DNA of 45,413 nt from Clostridium sp. CAG:440 (GCA_000437215.1 FR898653.1:1-45413); one strand, 5' to 3'; positions 30,701 through 39,258 are shown, numbered from the stretch's first letter. The notes: generated by a model not told the origin, from the letters alone. A program made the numbers and translations.

Positions 30701-31013
30701 GCGCCAAAGAGAAATTGCAACACTTAAGGTTTTAGGTTTTTATAATAAAGAAGTTGATAATTATATAAATAAAGAAAATATTATATTTACAATTATTGGA
30801 GTGGTTTTAGGACTTGTTTTTGGAACATTTTTAACAGACGGAATAATTGCAAGTGTGGAAATTGATAAACTTAGATTTTTAAAAAATATTGAGCCAATAA
30901 GCTATGTATATTCAGCAGCAATAACTATATTGTTTTCTCTTATTGTAAATGCAATAATTCATTTTATTTTGAAAAAAATAGATATGATAGAAAGTTTAAA
31001 AAGTGTAGAATAA
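27795..31013 (+). CDS. Large FtsX-type ABC permease with an extracellular coiled-coil insert
   Basis: 1,072 residues, ribosome binding site AGAAGGG. One membrane segment follows the basic N-terminus (ILVMAFLGVGFFAGLVATS). A first extracellular domain contains a ~280-residue Gln/Lys/Glu coiled coil (~250-530, with NAKQQIATSEAKLQKSEKEL). Then comes a three-helix FtsX membrane block (SLTSMTRMIEEERIEIGTLKSLGY), a second membrane helix near IVGIAGCTGLMLTGFGI, an outer domain, and a final FtsX block (NIAERQREIATLKVLGFYNKE). The fold matches the permease at 32523, and no ATPase is adjacent on its own 5' side. It probably works with the ATPase at 31799 as part of the same transporter system; substrate unknown. 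The coiled coil could reach through the wall or mediate protein contacts. Confidence 0.88.
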   Translation: MKKSLVKNNLKAIIKTRRRFFSILVMAFLGVGFFAGLVATSPDMLASLDKYARQNKMQDINIISTLGLTDDDIEALNKLEQIDGAYGIKTKDSITKIDEKEKICKVIEYNENINLPSLINGNMPQNNDECLLDEGYVGVQNPNDFIGKTIVLENEDKDEDENPIFTKKEFKIVGIVESPLYISNERGNTSIGSGNISYFIYVKDGVINTNYYTEIGVKVSNANNVVTNSDDYISIIENAKQEVENIKEQRQDARYNELVNKAQGKLNDATQEYNDQKQKVENELNEADTKIKNAKQQIATSEAKLQKSEKELSSKEQSTKKQFVEAEDKIEEAKKQIQTKSEQLQNAKQELEKNTKQSQEAISKLDDAITTCKNSIQQLNAKKQVLIQANQDTTKIDAIILETQNKQKQLESSKNDIETKLNTAKTQITNGETEINKANQEIQNNEQTLKQNKSKAESQIKSAKQEIQKGKEQIKTAKSEILENEQKLETSRKEANEKLEEAKTKLNDAKDEISKIEKAKWYIQDRKDNTGYTNIFDAIKTMSNISKMFPLIFYLVAVLISLTSMTRMIEEERIEIGTLKSLGYTNLQIISKYVLYAFLACVIGGVLGMTVGFYLLPNIVWILYSMIYTIPKFYATYQIGIGMLGILIAFICIGGATIIVAVKELKQMPAVLMRPKPPKNGKRIFLERIKFIWKKLNFSKKVTMRNIFRYKKRAVMTIVGIAGCTGLMLTGFGIKDSVIGIPDSQFGGVFKYDSSVMLQNTEGLEDLKNYINSNENIESYVEIDGATGKLKNENANFDVTMFIPNDKENFKNAINLIDTKTNENVELSDNGIIITDKVAEFLKIGAGDNVTLVSSDDIEYNFKVDYVVKNYVSHYVYMSKQFYETNIKTYKTNMIYINNKDITDEQKSKMSEEILNIKGVSSVNMISDMMKMVSDMLNTMNYVVVILIVASALLAFVVLYNLANINIAERQREIATLKVLGFYNKEVDNYINKENIIFTIIGVVLGLVFGTFLTDGIIASVEIDKLRFLKNIEPISYVYSAAITILFSLIVNAIIHFILKKIDMIESLKSVE

Positions 31014-31036
31014 AAAGTGGGAATTTCCCACTTTTT
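31012..31036. terminator. Bidirectional terminator between convergent permease and TetR genes
   Basis: AAAAAGTGGGA-att-TCCCACTTTTT, a perfect 11-bp stem with T runs on both strands. It overlaps both stop codons. Confidence 0.92.
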
Positions 31037-31640
31037 ATTTGTTTATTAAATCAACAATTGTATTTATTACTAAGTCAATCATTATGTCATAATTTATTTG
31101 TTTATGTTTATGATATACAATTTCATGACATAGGTCATCTATTAAATTAATTGAAATATGAACTTTTTCAGGTAAGTTTTTTTCATTAAATCCATTTTCT
31201 ATTAATATTTTGGCAATTTTATTTGTCATATATAATTCATGCTCGTGAAAAAATTCTGCAATTTCTTCATCTGAATGTGTCATAGAGGTTATTTCTTCAT
31301 GAGCTGATTGTGAAAGTTTATGGTTTTCAACAAATTTATTAATCATATTACGAATAACTGAATCTAAATTATTTTTATCTATCTTGGTTTGAGCAATATT
31401 TAACATTGGGTAAAAAATCTCATCAGAATATCTTTTAATACCTTCTATTAATATGTCATGTTTATCTCTAAAATATTGATATACAATTCCTGTTGAAACC
31501 CCAGCAGCTTTTGCAATTTGGGCTGTATTGGTATTATAATATCCTTTTTTACAAATTAGGTCAAAACCAGCATGTATTATTCTTTCTTTCTTTTCTATTG
31601 AACGTTTTTGAATTGGTTCCCTAATATCGCTATTACTCAT
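31035..31640 (-). CDS. TetR-family transcriptional repressor
   Basis: 201 residues from the ATG at 31640, chosen because AGGAGG lies just upstream. An upstream in-frame start would place the promoter inside the gene. N-terminal TetR helix-turn-helix: IIHAGFDLICKKGYYNTNTA, then IAKAAGVSTGIVYQYFRDK. The C-terminal ligand-binding region is not recognisable. It is divergent from the ABC ATPase/permease operon, with a shared palindromic operator between the -35 boxes of both promoters. It most likely represses both itself and the transporter until an effector binds. Confidence 0.93.
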   Translation of the reverse strand: MSNSDIREPIQKRSIEKKERIIHAGFDLICKKGYYNTNTAQIAKAAGVSTGIVYQYFRDKHDILIEGIKRYSDEIFYPMLNIAQTKIDKNNLDSVIRNMINKFVENHKLSQSAHEEITSMTHSDEEIAEFFHEHELYMTNKIAKILIENGFNEKNLPEKVHISINLIDDLCHEIVYHKHKQINYDIMIDLVINTIVDLINK

Positions 31641-31674
31641 AAATCCTCCTAAATAAAACATAAAATTTAAGCAT

Positions 31675-31703
31675 ATTATAAATGGTAAAATAAAAAAAGT
31701 CAA
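31675..31703 (-). promoter_or_regulatory. Promoter of the TetR gene
   Basis: Read on the minus strand: TTGACT (31703-31698), 17 bp, TATAAT (31680-31675). A near-perfect sigmaA promoter, mirror image of the operon promoter at 31730. Confidence 0.88.
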
Positions 31704-31740
31704 GAATATGAAAAAAGTTTCATATTCTATTGACTTTTTT
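31693..31740. promoter_or_regulatory. Palindromic operator between divergent promoters
   Basis: Long palindrome with core GAATATGAAA (31704-31713) and TTTCATATTC (31718-31727), spaced four bases, with AGTCAA/TTGACT arms that are the two -35 boxes themselves. A TetR dimer bound here would block both promoters. Confidence 0.85.
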
Positions 31741-31758
31741 AATAATAATGATTATAAT
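31730..31758 (+). promoter_or_regulatory. Promoter of the ABC transporter / mutL operon
   Basis: TTGACT (31730-31735), exactly 17 bp, TATAAT (31753-31758). Confidence 0.9.
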
Positions 31759-31769
31759 AGTACAGAAAT

Positions 31770-31785
31770 ATGAAATTAATTTCAT
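31770..31785. promoter_or_regulatory. Second operator palindrome
   Basis: ATGAAATTAATTTCAT, a perfect 16-bp palindrome with the same ATGAAA/TTTCAT half-sites as the main operator. It sits just downstream of the operon -10 and before the AAGGAGG ribosome binding site. Confidence 0.75.
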
Positions 31786-31798
31786 GTAAGGAGGAGTT

Positions 31799-32509
31799 AT
31801 GGAAAAAATAGTAGAATTAAAAAAAGTAAGTAAAACTTACAAAATAGGAGAAAAAGAATTCAAAGCACTAGACAATATTGATTTGTCTATAAACAAAGGA
31901 GAATTTGTTGTAATACTTGGACCATCAGGAGCAGGAAAATCAACATTATTAAATTTAATTGGGGGAATGGATTCACCTACAAAGGGAAGCATTAAAATTG
32001 ATGGAGAAGAAATATCAAAATATAATGATTCAAAATTAAGTGATTACAGAGCTGAAAATATAGGATTTATTTTTCAATTTTATAATATATTGCCAACATT
32101 AACAGTATTAGAAAATGTTGATTTAGTAAAAGAAATTGTAAAAAATGGAACAGATAGTAAAGAAGCAATAAAAGCAGTAGGATTAGAAAAACACATGAAT
32201 AAATTTCCAAACCAATTATCAGGAGGAGAGCAACAAAGAGTATCAATTGCAAGAGCAATTGCAAAAGACCCAAAACTTTTATTATGTGATGAACCAACAG
32301 GCGCGTTAGACTCAAAAACAGGAGTAGATGTATTAAAATTATTAAAAAAGCAATGTGACAAAAATAATGGTGCAAACACGGTTATAATTGTAACACATAA
32401 TAGTTTATTTGCAGAAATAGCAGACACAGTAATACATGTAAAAAACGGAAAAATAGAAAGCGTAGTTGCAAATGAAAACCCTAAAAAAATAGATGAAGTA
32501 AAATGGTAA
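31799..32509 (+). CDS. ABC transporter ATP-binding protein (MacB/LolD-like)
   Basis: 236 residues. Walker A GPSGAGKST, Q-loop in FIFQFYNILP, signature LSGGEQQRV, Walker B LLLCDEPTGALD, and switch His in VIIVTHN. It powers an FtsX-type exporter with the adjacent permease, 13 bp downstream with its own GGAG. First gene of the TetR-controlled operon. MacB-type systems act mechanically on peptides, toxins or lipoproteins; the substrate is not visible from sequence. Confidence 0.96.
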   Translation: MEKIVELKKVSKTYKIGEKEFKALDNIDLSINKGEFVVILGPSGAGKSTLLNLIGGMDSPTKGSIKIDGEEISKYNDSKLSDYRAENIGFIFQFYNILPTLTVLENVDLVKEIVKNGTDSKEAIKAVGLEKHMNKFPNQLSGGEQQRVSIARAIAKDPKLLLCDEPTGALDSKTGVDVLKLLKKQCDKNNGANTVIIVTHNSLFAEIADTVIHVKNGKIESVVANENPKKIDEVKW

Positions 32510-32522
32510 AAAGGAGACCAAA

Positions 32523-34901
32523 ATGAGTAAATTAAAGAAAAAAATGTTTAGAGACATCAAGCTAAATAAATCTCAATTTATAGCAATCTTCTTAATGGTA
32601 TTTTTAGGAGTTTTAGTATATGGTGGAGTACGTTCTTATATGGACGGAATGATAAATACAGCAGAAGTATTTTATAGAGAAAATAACTTAGAAGATTTAA
32701 ATGTAGTTGGAAATAATTTTAGCAAAGATGACTTAGAAAAAATAAAAAATATAGAAAACGTAAATGATGCAGAACGTAAATTAACAATTACAGGTACAAT
32801 GGAATATAAAGAAGACAGATTTTTACAATTAAACTTTATAGAAGAAAATAAAATATCAAAATTCTATGTTATGGATGGTGAAGGATTTGATGTAAATAAA
32901 TCTGGAGTATGGCTTGATAATTTTTATGCTCAAAACAATGATTTAAAAGTTGGAGATACAATAAAAATTAAATATGATGGTGAGACATTAGAAGAAAAAA
33001 TAGTAGGACTTATAAATGTACCAGACCATGTTTATGACGTAAAAGATGAATCAGAATTATTCCCAAATCATGAAAACTATGGTTTTGCATATATGTCAAT
33101 AAATGAATTTCCTGAGCATTATGTTAAAAAAACCGTTATGGAAAAAATGAATGTAACAGATGAAGCAATATTTGATATGTATGTAAAAGACTTTAATTAC
33201 AAAGATTATTTAATATTTAATTATATTATGGTTGATGTAAATGGGGAAGAAAATAAAGATAGTGTAAAAGCAAATATAGAAAATAATGTAGAATCAGCCT
33301 TAGCTGTATCTGACATAAAAGATTCAGCTTCATATTCTGTATATCAAGGAGAAATTGAAGAAGGAGAAACATATGTTGGAATATTTTCAGGATTTTTCTT
33401 ATTAATTGCTATTTTATCTGTTATTACAACAATGACAAGGGTTGTAAAAAAACAAAGAATTCAAATTGGAACATTAAAAGCACTTGGATTTAAGAAAAGA
33501 AAAATAACAATGCATTATGTAGGCTATGGATTCTGGATATCATTATTTTCAGCAATAGCTGGTTTAATTGCAGCCCCATTACTAATTGGTAATATATTTA
33601 TAGGAATGGAAATGAAATATTTTCAAATTCCAAATGGAAAGGCAGCAGTAGATAGTAGCAGCTTCTTAGTTGCAGCAATAATTGTTTTAATTATATCTTT
33701 AGTAACATACTTAACATGTAGAAGTGAATTAAAAGAGTCACCTGCAGAAACATTAAGAGAAGAAATGCCAAAAGTAAAAAGTAAAAGCTTAAATATTACT
33801 TCAAAGGGAATATTTAAAAATATGAAATTTGCAAGTAAATGGAACTTTAGAGATGTTTTAAGAAATAAAACAAGAACACTAATGGGATTAGTTGGAATTG
33901 TAGGATGTACAATGATTTTAGTATGTGCATTTGGAATGTTTGATACATTACACAATTTTATAGATTGGCAATTTGACGATTTATATAATTTTAATTATAA
34001 ATTATCATTAAATGAAGGATATTCTAGTGAAAAATTTAATGAAATAACTTCAAAATATGGTGATGCAACATCACAAACTTTAGGAATAGAAATAAAAAAT
34101 GGAGATAAAAGAGAAGCAAATAATATATTTGTTACAGATGCAAAAGATTATGTAAGATTTACCTCAAAAGAAAAAGAATACATTACATTAGAAGACACTG
34201 GAATTTATGTAACACAAAAACTTGCTGAAAATAAAGGGTACAAAATTGGAGATAAACTTACATGGCATATATATGGAAGTGACACATATTATGAAAGCGA
34301 AATTGTAGGAATGGATCGTGATCCACAAAACCAAAATATTAAAATGACAAGAAAATACTTAGAATTACTTGGATTAGAATATAAAGCAGATACTGTATAT
34401 ACAAACGATGATTTAAGTAATATAAAAGAAATTGACGGTGTAGAATTAATACAAAATAAATCATCTTTAGAAGATGGTATGAGTAATATGTTAAACACAA
34501 TGCAATCTATGATAATACTATTAATTGTAGTAGCTGCTATACTTGGAAGTGTAATTATATATAATTTAGGTGTATTATCATTTACAGAAAAACAATATCA
34601 ATTTGCTACATTAAAAGTTTTAGGGTTTAAAGATAGAAAAATAAAGAAAATATTTATTAAGCAAAATAATTGGATAACAATAGTTTCAATTATAATTGGA
34701 TTACCACTAGGATATTTAATGACAAGTTATATATTTAAAGCAGCTTTAGCAGAAAACTATGATATGCATGCATATATAAAAGTATTTTCATATATTTATG
34801 CAGCAATAGGAACATTAGTTGTGTCATTTGTTTCATCACATGTGTTAGCAAAAAAAGTTAAAAAAATAGATATGGTAACAAGTTTAAAAGGAAATGAATA
34901 A
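32523..34901 (+). CDS. FtsX-family ABC transporter permease
   Basis: 792 residues. First membrane helix in FIAIFLMVFLGVLVYGGV (~18-38). A large outer domain (~40-285) precedes an FtsX block (VITTMTRVVKKQRIQIGTLK and following helices, ~290-400). A second isolated helix (LMGLVGIVGCTMILVCAFG) leads to another outer domain and the terminal FtsX block (LSFTEKQYQFATLKVLGF...). This is the two-FtsX architecture also seen in the 27795 gene. Its stop TAA overlaps the mutL ATG (TAATG at 34899-34903), so mutL translation is probably coupled to it. Confidence 0.93.
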   Translation: MSKLKKKMFRDIKLNKSQFIAIFLMVFLGVLVYGGVRSYMDGMINTAEVFYRENNLEDLNVVGNNFSKDDLEKIKNIENVNDAERKLTITGTMEYKEDRFLQLNFIEENKISKFYVMDGEGFDVNKSGVWLDNFYAQNNDLKVGDTIKIKYDGETLEEKIVGLINVPDHVYDVKDESELFPNHENYGFAYMSINEFPEHYVKKTVMEKMNVTDEAIFDMYVKDFNYKDYLIFNYIMVDVNGEENKDSVKANIENNVESALAVSDIKDSASYSVYQGEIEEGETYVGIFSGFFLLIAILSVITTMTRVVKKQRIQIGTLKALGFKKRKITMHYVGYGFWISLFSAIAGLIAAPLLIGNIFIGMEMKYFQIPNGKAAVDSSSFLVAAIIVLIISLVTYLTCRSELKESPAETLREEMPKVKSKSLNITSKGIFKNMKFASKWNFRDVLRNKTRTLMGLVGIVGCTMILVCAFGMFDTLHNFIDWQFDDLYNFNYKLSLNEGYSSEKFNEITSKYGDATSQTLGIEIKNGDKREANNIFVTDAKDYVRFTSKEKEYITLEDTGIYVTQKLAENKGYKIGDKLTWHIYGSDTYYESEIVGMDRDPQNQNIKMTRKYLELLGLEYKADTVYTNDDLSNIKEIDGVELIQNKSSLEDGMSNMLNTMQSMIILLIVVAAILGSVIIYNLGVLSFTEKQYQFATLKVLGFKDRKIKKIFIKQNNWITIVSIIIGLPLGYLMTSYIFKAALAENYDMHAYIKVFSYIYAAIGTLVVSFVSSHVLAKKVKKIDMVTSLKGNE

Positions 34902-36586
34902 TGGGAAATATTGTATTATTAGATGATTTAACTATTAACCAAATTGCAGCAGGAGAAGTTATTGAAAGACCTGCAAATGTTGTAAAAGAGTTAGTAGAAA
35001 ACTCAATTGATGCAGGAGCAAACAAAATAACAATAGAAATAAAAAATGGTGGAAAAACATTTATAAAAGTTGTAGATAATGGCAAAGGAATGGAACAAGA
35101 TGATATGTTCCTTTCCTTGGAACGCCATGCTACAAGTAAAATTAAAAATATTGAAGATTTAGAAAATAATTATACTATGGGGTTTAGAGGAGAAGCAATG
35201 GCAAGTATTGCTTCTATTTCTAAACTTATTCTTGCTTCTAAGACAAAAAATATGTTGTCTGGAACAAAAATTACAGCAAAAGCTGGAGAAATACAAGAAA
35301 AAGAAGAATGTGCCATGTCAACAGGAACTAGTGTAATTGTGGAAGATTTATTTTTTAATACACCAGTTAGGTATAAATTTTTAAAGCAAGATGCTACAGA
35401 AAGTAAATACATAAAAAATTGGGTACAAAAAGCAGCTTTAGCAAATACAAATATATCGTTTGGATTATATATAGATGGTAAGCAGGTTTTTAAATCTACA
35501 GGAAATGGAAAAATAGAAGATATAATTTATATATTATATGGAAAACAGATACAAGAAAATATTATAAAAGTAGATTATAAATATAACAATATGAAAGTAA
35601 CAGGAGTTATAGGTAATACTCTTGTTTCAAGGGATAACAGAAATGGACAAATAATATTTTTAAATAAAAGAAACATAAAAAACAGTATTTTAGCAAATAG
35701 TATTGACCAAGCCTTTAAAGGGGGTGTGGGAATTGGAAAATATGGTTTTTGTATTTTAAACTTAGAAATTCCTGCAAACTTGTATGATGTAAATGTGCAT
35801 CCAACAAAGATGGATGTAAGGTTTAAAAATGAGGAAGAAATATATAGATTAATGTACCATGCAATAAAAGAGTCATTATTAAATTATAATTTTTTAGGAA
35901 ATGATCAAAAAGAAATACAAAAAGAAAATTATGTAGAAAATGAATATCAATTTTTAAATAATAAAACAAATATAAAACAAGAAAAAGAAGAAATTACACG
36001 TGATATAACAAGAGATGTGGATTATAAATATATTGGAATTTTATTTAAAACATATATTATAGTAGAAATTGATGAAGAATTGTATTTAATTGATCAACAT
36101 GCGGCGCATGAAAGAATTCTTTATGAGCAAATAAAAAATAATTACAAAAATCATATTAGTAGGAACTGCCAAATGATGCTTATTCCGGAAGTTGAAAGAC
36201 TAACATATAAAGAAATGGAATTTGTAAAGCAAAATATAGAGCTTTTTAAAAATACAGGATTTGAAATTGATGTATTTGGTGAAAATACTGTTAAAATTAA
36301 TGGCATTCCAGACTTAGAATATAGAGGTAAAAGCAAAAATATTTTTTTAGACATTTTAGATGAAATGCTAGAAGAACAAAGGACCTCAATAAAAGATGTT
36401 GAAGAAAGATTTATAGCTACAGTTGCATGTAAGGCAGCTGTAAAAGCAGGCATGGATTTAGAAAAGGCAGAAGTAGATAATCTAATAAAAAATTTATTAA
36501 GTTTAAAAAATCCATATACTTGTCCACATGGAAGACCAACAACTATAAAAATTAAAAAAAGTGATATAATAAAAAAAATAGGTTAA
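34901..36586 (+). CDS. mutL: DNA mismatch repair protein MutL
   Basis: 561 residues. The N-terminal GHKL ATPase has NQIAAGEVIERPANVVKELVEN, DNGKGM and GFRGEAMASI. NVHPTKMDVRF is the typical end of the ATPase half. The C-terminal endonuclease domain has the metal-binding motif DQHAAHERILYE (~398-409, matching DQHA-x2-E-x4-E) and CPHGRPT (~541), so this is a nicking-competent MutL of the non-methyl-directed type. The ATG overlaps the permease stop by one base. No mutS lies upstream; instead the gene is the third of an apparently TetR-controlled transporter operon. The linker between the halves is short (~330-370). Confidence 0.97.
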   Translation: MGNIVLLDDLTINQIAAGEVIERPANVVKELVENSIDAGANKITIEIKNGGKTFIKVVDNGKGMEQDDMFLSLERHATSKIKNIEDLENNYTMGFRGEAMASIASISKLILASKTKNMLSGTKITAKAGEIQEKEECAMSTGTSVIVEDLFFNTPVRYKFLKQDATESKYIKNWVQKAALANTNISFGLYIDGKQVFKSTGNGKIEDIIYILYGKQIQENIIKVDYKYNNMKVTGVIGNTLVSRDNRNGQIIFLNKRNIKNSILANSIDQAFKGGVGIGKYGFCILNLEIPANLYDVNVHPTKMDVRFKNEEEIYRLMYHAIKESLLNYNFLGNDQKEIQKENYVENEYQFLNNKTNIKQEKEEITRDITRDVDYKYIGILFKTYIIVEIDEELYLIDQHAAHERILYEQIKNNYKNHISRNCQMMLIPEVERLTYKEMEFVKQNIELFKNTGFEIDVFGENTVKINGIPDLEYRGKSKNIFLDILDEMLEEQRTSIKDVEERFIATVACKAAVKAGMDLEKAEVDNLIKNLLSLKNPYTCPHGRPTTIKIKKSDIIKKIG

Positions 36587-36607
36587 AATATAATAAGAGG
36601 TGAAAAA

Positions 36608-37384
36608 ATGCAATTATTTTTTGGATTACTAATACCATTTTTAGGAACGACTTTAGGTTCAGCAATGGTATTTTTTATGAAAAATAAAATGAACGAGAAA
36701 GTAGAAAAAATATTATTGGGATTTGCATCTGGCGTTATGATTGCAGCATCTGTGTGGTCATTATTAATTCCTTCAATAGAAATGTCAGACAATTTAGGAC
36801 ATTTTAAATTTATTCCAGCAGCAATCGGCTTTATAGTTGGAATATTATTTTTACTAGTTTTAGATAGTTTGGTACCGCATTTACATTTAAATGAAAGTAA
36901 ACCAGAAGGGATAAAGGCAAAGTTAAAAAAGACAACAATGCTTGTTTTAGCAGTAACAATTCATAATATTCCAGAAGGAATGGCAGTTGGAGTTACACTT
37001 GCTGGGGCAATGATTGGAAATGCAGGAATAACTATGGCAGGAGCACTTGCATTATCAATAGGAATTGCAATACAAAACTTTCCAGAAGGTGCAATAATTT
37101 CGATGCCACTGAAAAGTGAAGGAGTACCAAAATGGAAAGCATTTACATATGGAACTTTATCTGGAATTGTAGAGCCAATTGGTGCAATAATTACAATATT
37201 ACTTACAAATATAGTAGTTCCAGTCCTTCCATATTTATTGTCATTTGCAGCAGGTGCAATGATTTATGTTGTAGTAGAAGAATTAATTCCAGAATCTCAG
37301 GCAGGAGAACATTCAAATATTGGTACAATAGGAGTTGCAATTGGCTTTGTAATAATGATGATATTGGATGTTGCTTTAGGATAA
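36608..37384 (+). CDS. ZIP-family metal transporter (ZupT-like)
   Basis: 258 residues, about eight hydrophobic segments. HNIPEGMAVGV and QNFPEGAIISMPL are the two conserved metal-site helices (H-N-x-P-E-G and N-x-P-E). It imports divalent metals such as zinc, or possibly iron or manganese, across the membrane. A histidine-containing loop (SLVPHLHLNESKPEG) follows the third segment. Ribosome binding site AAGAGG. It lies 21 bp after mutL, so is probably in the same transcript. No terminator is visible in the 37385-37480 gap, where a TATAAT at 37412 may start the next gene. Confidence 0.94.
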   Translation: MQLFFGLLIPFLGTTLGSAMVFFMKNKMNEKVEKILLGFASGVMIAASVWSLLIPSIEMSDNLGHFKFIPAAIGFIVGILFLLVLDSLVPHLHLNESKPEGIKAKLKKTTMLVLAVTIHNIPEGMAVGVTLAGAMIGNAGITMAGALALSIGIAIQNFPEGAIISMPLKSEGVPKWKAFTYGTLSGIVEPIGAIITILLTNIVVPVLPYLLSFAAGAMIYVVVEELIPESQAGEHSNIGTIGVAIGFVIMMILDVALG

Positions 37385-37480
37385 AATTGAATAAATTGTA
37401 AAAAAAACTTGTATAATAAAAATAATTATGGTATAAATATAGTATAAAAATAAAGCAAGGAAAAGAAAGGCGGAGTTTTT

Positions 37481-38218
37481 GTGGAAGAAAATTTAGAAAG
37501 AGATCAAAAGACAATATTAGTAGTTGATGATGAACAACCAATAATTGATATTTTAGTATATAATTTAGAAAAAGAAGGTTATAACGTGATAGAAGCTAAT
37601 GATGGAATCACAGCAGTTGATGTTGCCTTAGAAAAAAGGCCTGATTTAATCTTGCTTGATATAATGCTTCCAAAATTAGATGGTTTATCTGTATGTAAAA
37701 GAATAAAAAATTCTTTAAATGTTCCAATATTAATGCTAACTGCAAAAGATGGAGAAATAGATAAAATATTAGGTCTAGAACTTGGAGCAGATGACTATAT
37801 AACAAAACCATTTAGTGTAAGAGAACTAGTTGCAAGAGTTAAGGCAAATTTAAGAAAAGTTGATGCATCACTAAATTCAAAGACTATAGATGATAAACAA
37901 GAAAAGAAAAAAGAAAGCAAAATTTCAGTTGGAGACTTAGAATTAGACTTAGATAAATTTGAAGTTAAAGTTAGAGGAGAAGTAATTGATTTAACACTTA
38001 GAGAATTTGAAGTTTTAAAATTCTTGGCAAGTGAGCCTGGTCAAGTTGTAACTAGAGAAACATTACTTGAAAAAGTATGGGGATATGAATATTATGGAGA
38101 TATTAGAACAGTAGATGTTACAGTAAGAAGAATTAGAGAAAAAATAGAAAAAGATACATCAACACCACAAATATTAATAACTAAAAGAGGTGTAGGATAT
38201 TATATAGTATCTAAATAA
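37481..38218 (+). CDS. OmpR/PhoB-type response regulator
   Basis: GTG start with AAAGGCGGAG upstream; 245 residues. Receiver domain with VVDDEQPI, phospho-acceptor Asp in LLLDIMLP (~D60) and K in TKPFSVRE (~K109). The C-terminal winged-helix DNA-binding domain has LTLREFEVLKFLASEPGQVVTR, YGDIRTVDVTVRRIREKIE and ILITKRGVGY. The two domains are joined by a longer-than-usual acidic/lysine linker (~120-148). No histidine kinase gene lies next to it in this window, so the partner is encoded elsewhere. PhoP/WalR-like family, but the regulon cannot be told from sequence. Confidence 0.95.
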   Translation: MEENLERDQKTILVVDDEQPIIDILVYNLEKEGYNVIEANDGITAVDVALEKRPDLILLDIMLPKLDGLSVCKRIKNSLNVPILMLTAKDGEIDKILGLELGADDYITKPFSVRELVARVKANLRKVDASLNSKTIDDKQEKKKESKISVGDLELDLDKFEVKVRGEVIDLTLREFEVLKFLASEPGQVVTRETLLEKVWGYEYYGDIRTVDVTVRRIREKIEKDTSTPQILITKRGVGYYIVSK

Positions 38219-38270
38219 AAGTAAATATGGAATGAAATATTAAAAACAAAATATATTTCTAATAATATTA

Positions 38271-38320
38271 AAGTGCATCACAAAATTTAGACAGAAAGTT
38301 TAAATTTTGAAGGTGCACTT
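38271..38320. repeat. Nested inverted repeat upstream of ispH
   Basis: AAGTGCA (38271-38277) pairs with TGCACTT (38314-38320), and inside them CAAAATTTA (38281-38289) with TAAATTTTG (38301-38309). No T run follows directly, so it is more a structured leader or operator than a clean terminator. It lies 36 bp before the ispH start. Confidence 0.6.
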
Positions 38321-38356
38321 CATTCTTAATTATATTATTTAAAGGAGTTTTTTGCT

Positions 38357-39241
38357 ATGAAAATAATAATAGGGAAAACTGCCGGCTTTTGTTATGGAGT
38401 AAAACGAGCAGTAGATGGAGCAAATGAAGCAGTAAAAAAGTCAGATAAAAAAACATATTGTTTAGGTGAGATTGTACATAATAATGAGGTAATAAAAGAC
38501 TTAGAAAATAAAGGAATAAAGTTTGTTGATAATATAACTAATGCAGAAGGAACAACAATAATAAGAGCACATGGAGTTCCAAAAGATGTATATGAGCTTG
38601 CAAAAAGGAAAAATGTTAAAATAGAAGACTATACATGCCCAATGGTAATAAAGATACATAAAATTGCTGAGAAATATGCAAAAAATGGCTATTTTATAAT
38701 TTTAACAGGCTCTAAAAATCATCCAGAAAATATTGGAACAATGAGTTATTGTGGTAAAAATTACTATGTAATAGAAAAGGAAGAAGATGTTTTAGATGCA
38801 ATAGACAAATATGAAAACTATAAAAATGAAAGTAAAATCAACAAAATGCTTTTAATTTCTCAAACAACTTATAGTTTAGAAAAATTTGAAAAAATAGAGA
38901 AAAAAATAAAGGAGCTTTTAAATAATAAAAATAGTAATAATGAAGAAATTGTTATAAAAAATACTATATGTGCTTCAACAAAAGTAAGACAAAAGGAAAC
39001 AGAACAAATAGCAAAACAAGTAGATTTTATGATAATAATAGGTGGTAAAAATAGTTCAAATACAAAAAAATTATTTGAAATTGCTTCTAAAAATTGTCAA
39101 AAATGTGTTTGTATAGAAAATGAAACTGAACTTGATTTAGATGAACTAAAACAAATAACTGTAGTTGGAATTATGGCAGGAGCATCAACACCTGAAAAAA
39201 GTATAAATAATGTAGTAAAAAAATTAGAGAAGATAATTTAA
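38357..39241 (+). CDS. ispH: 4-Hydroxy-3-methylbut-2-enyl diphosphate reductase
   Basis: 294 residues. Three cysteines for the Fe-S cluster: C12 in GFCYGVKRA, C94 in YTCPMV, C205 in TICASTK. Conserved substrate-binding RAHGVP, GSKNHPE, ISQTTYS, GGKNSSNT and ASTPE. It performs the last step of the MEP pathway, giving IPP and DMAPP in the cytoplasm. This is the single-domain form, without the ribosomal-S1 fusion common in Clostridia. Ribosome binding site AAAGGAG. It is oriented with the response regulator but separated by the nested palindrome, so may have its own control. Confidence 0.96.
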   Translation: MKIIIGKTAGFCYGVKRAVDGANEAVKKSDKKTYCLGEIVHNNEVIKDLENKGIKFVDNITNAEGTTIIRAHGVPKDVYELAKRKNVKIEDYTCPMVIKIHKIAEKYAKNGYFIILTGSKNHPENIGTMSYCGKNYYVIEKEEDVLDAIDKYENYKNESKINKMLLISQTTYSLEKFEKIEKKIKELLNNKNSNNEEIVIKNTICASTKVRQKETEQIAKQVDFMIIIGGKNSSNTKKLFEIASKNCQKCVCIENETELDLDELKQITVVGIMAGASTPEKSINNVVKKLEKII

Positions 39242-39258
39242 AGAATATATATAAATCG

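Noticed and set aside
31641..31703. Longer TetR protein starting upstream at 31703.
   Set aside because: That start would lie in the operator and -35 box; the ATG at 31640 has AGGAGG.
37132..37401. Short reading frame inside the ZIP gene.
   Set aside because: It overlaps the ZIP coding frame, is compositionally odd (Trp/Tyr/Asn runs) and has no start signal.
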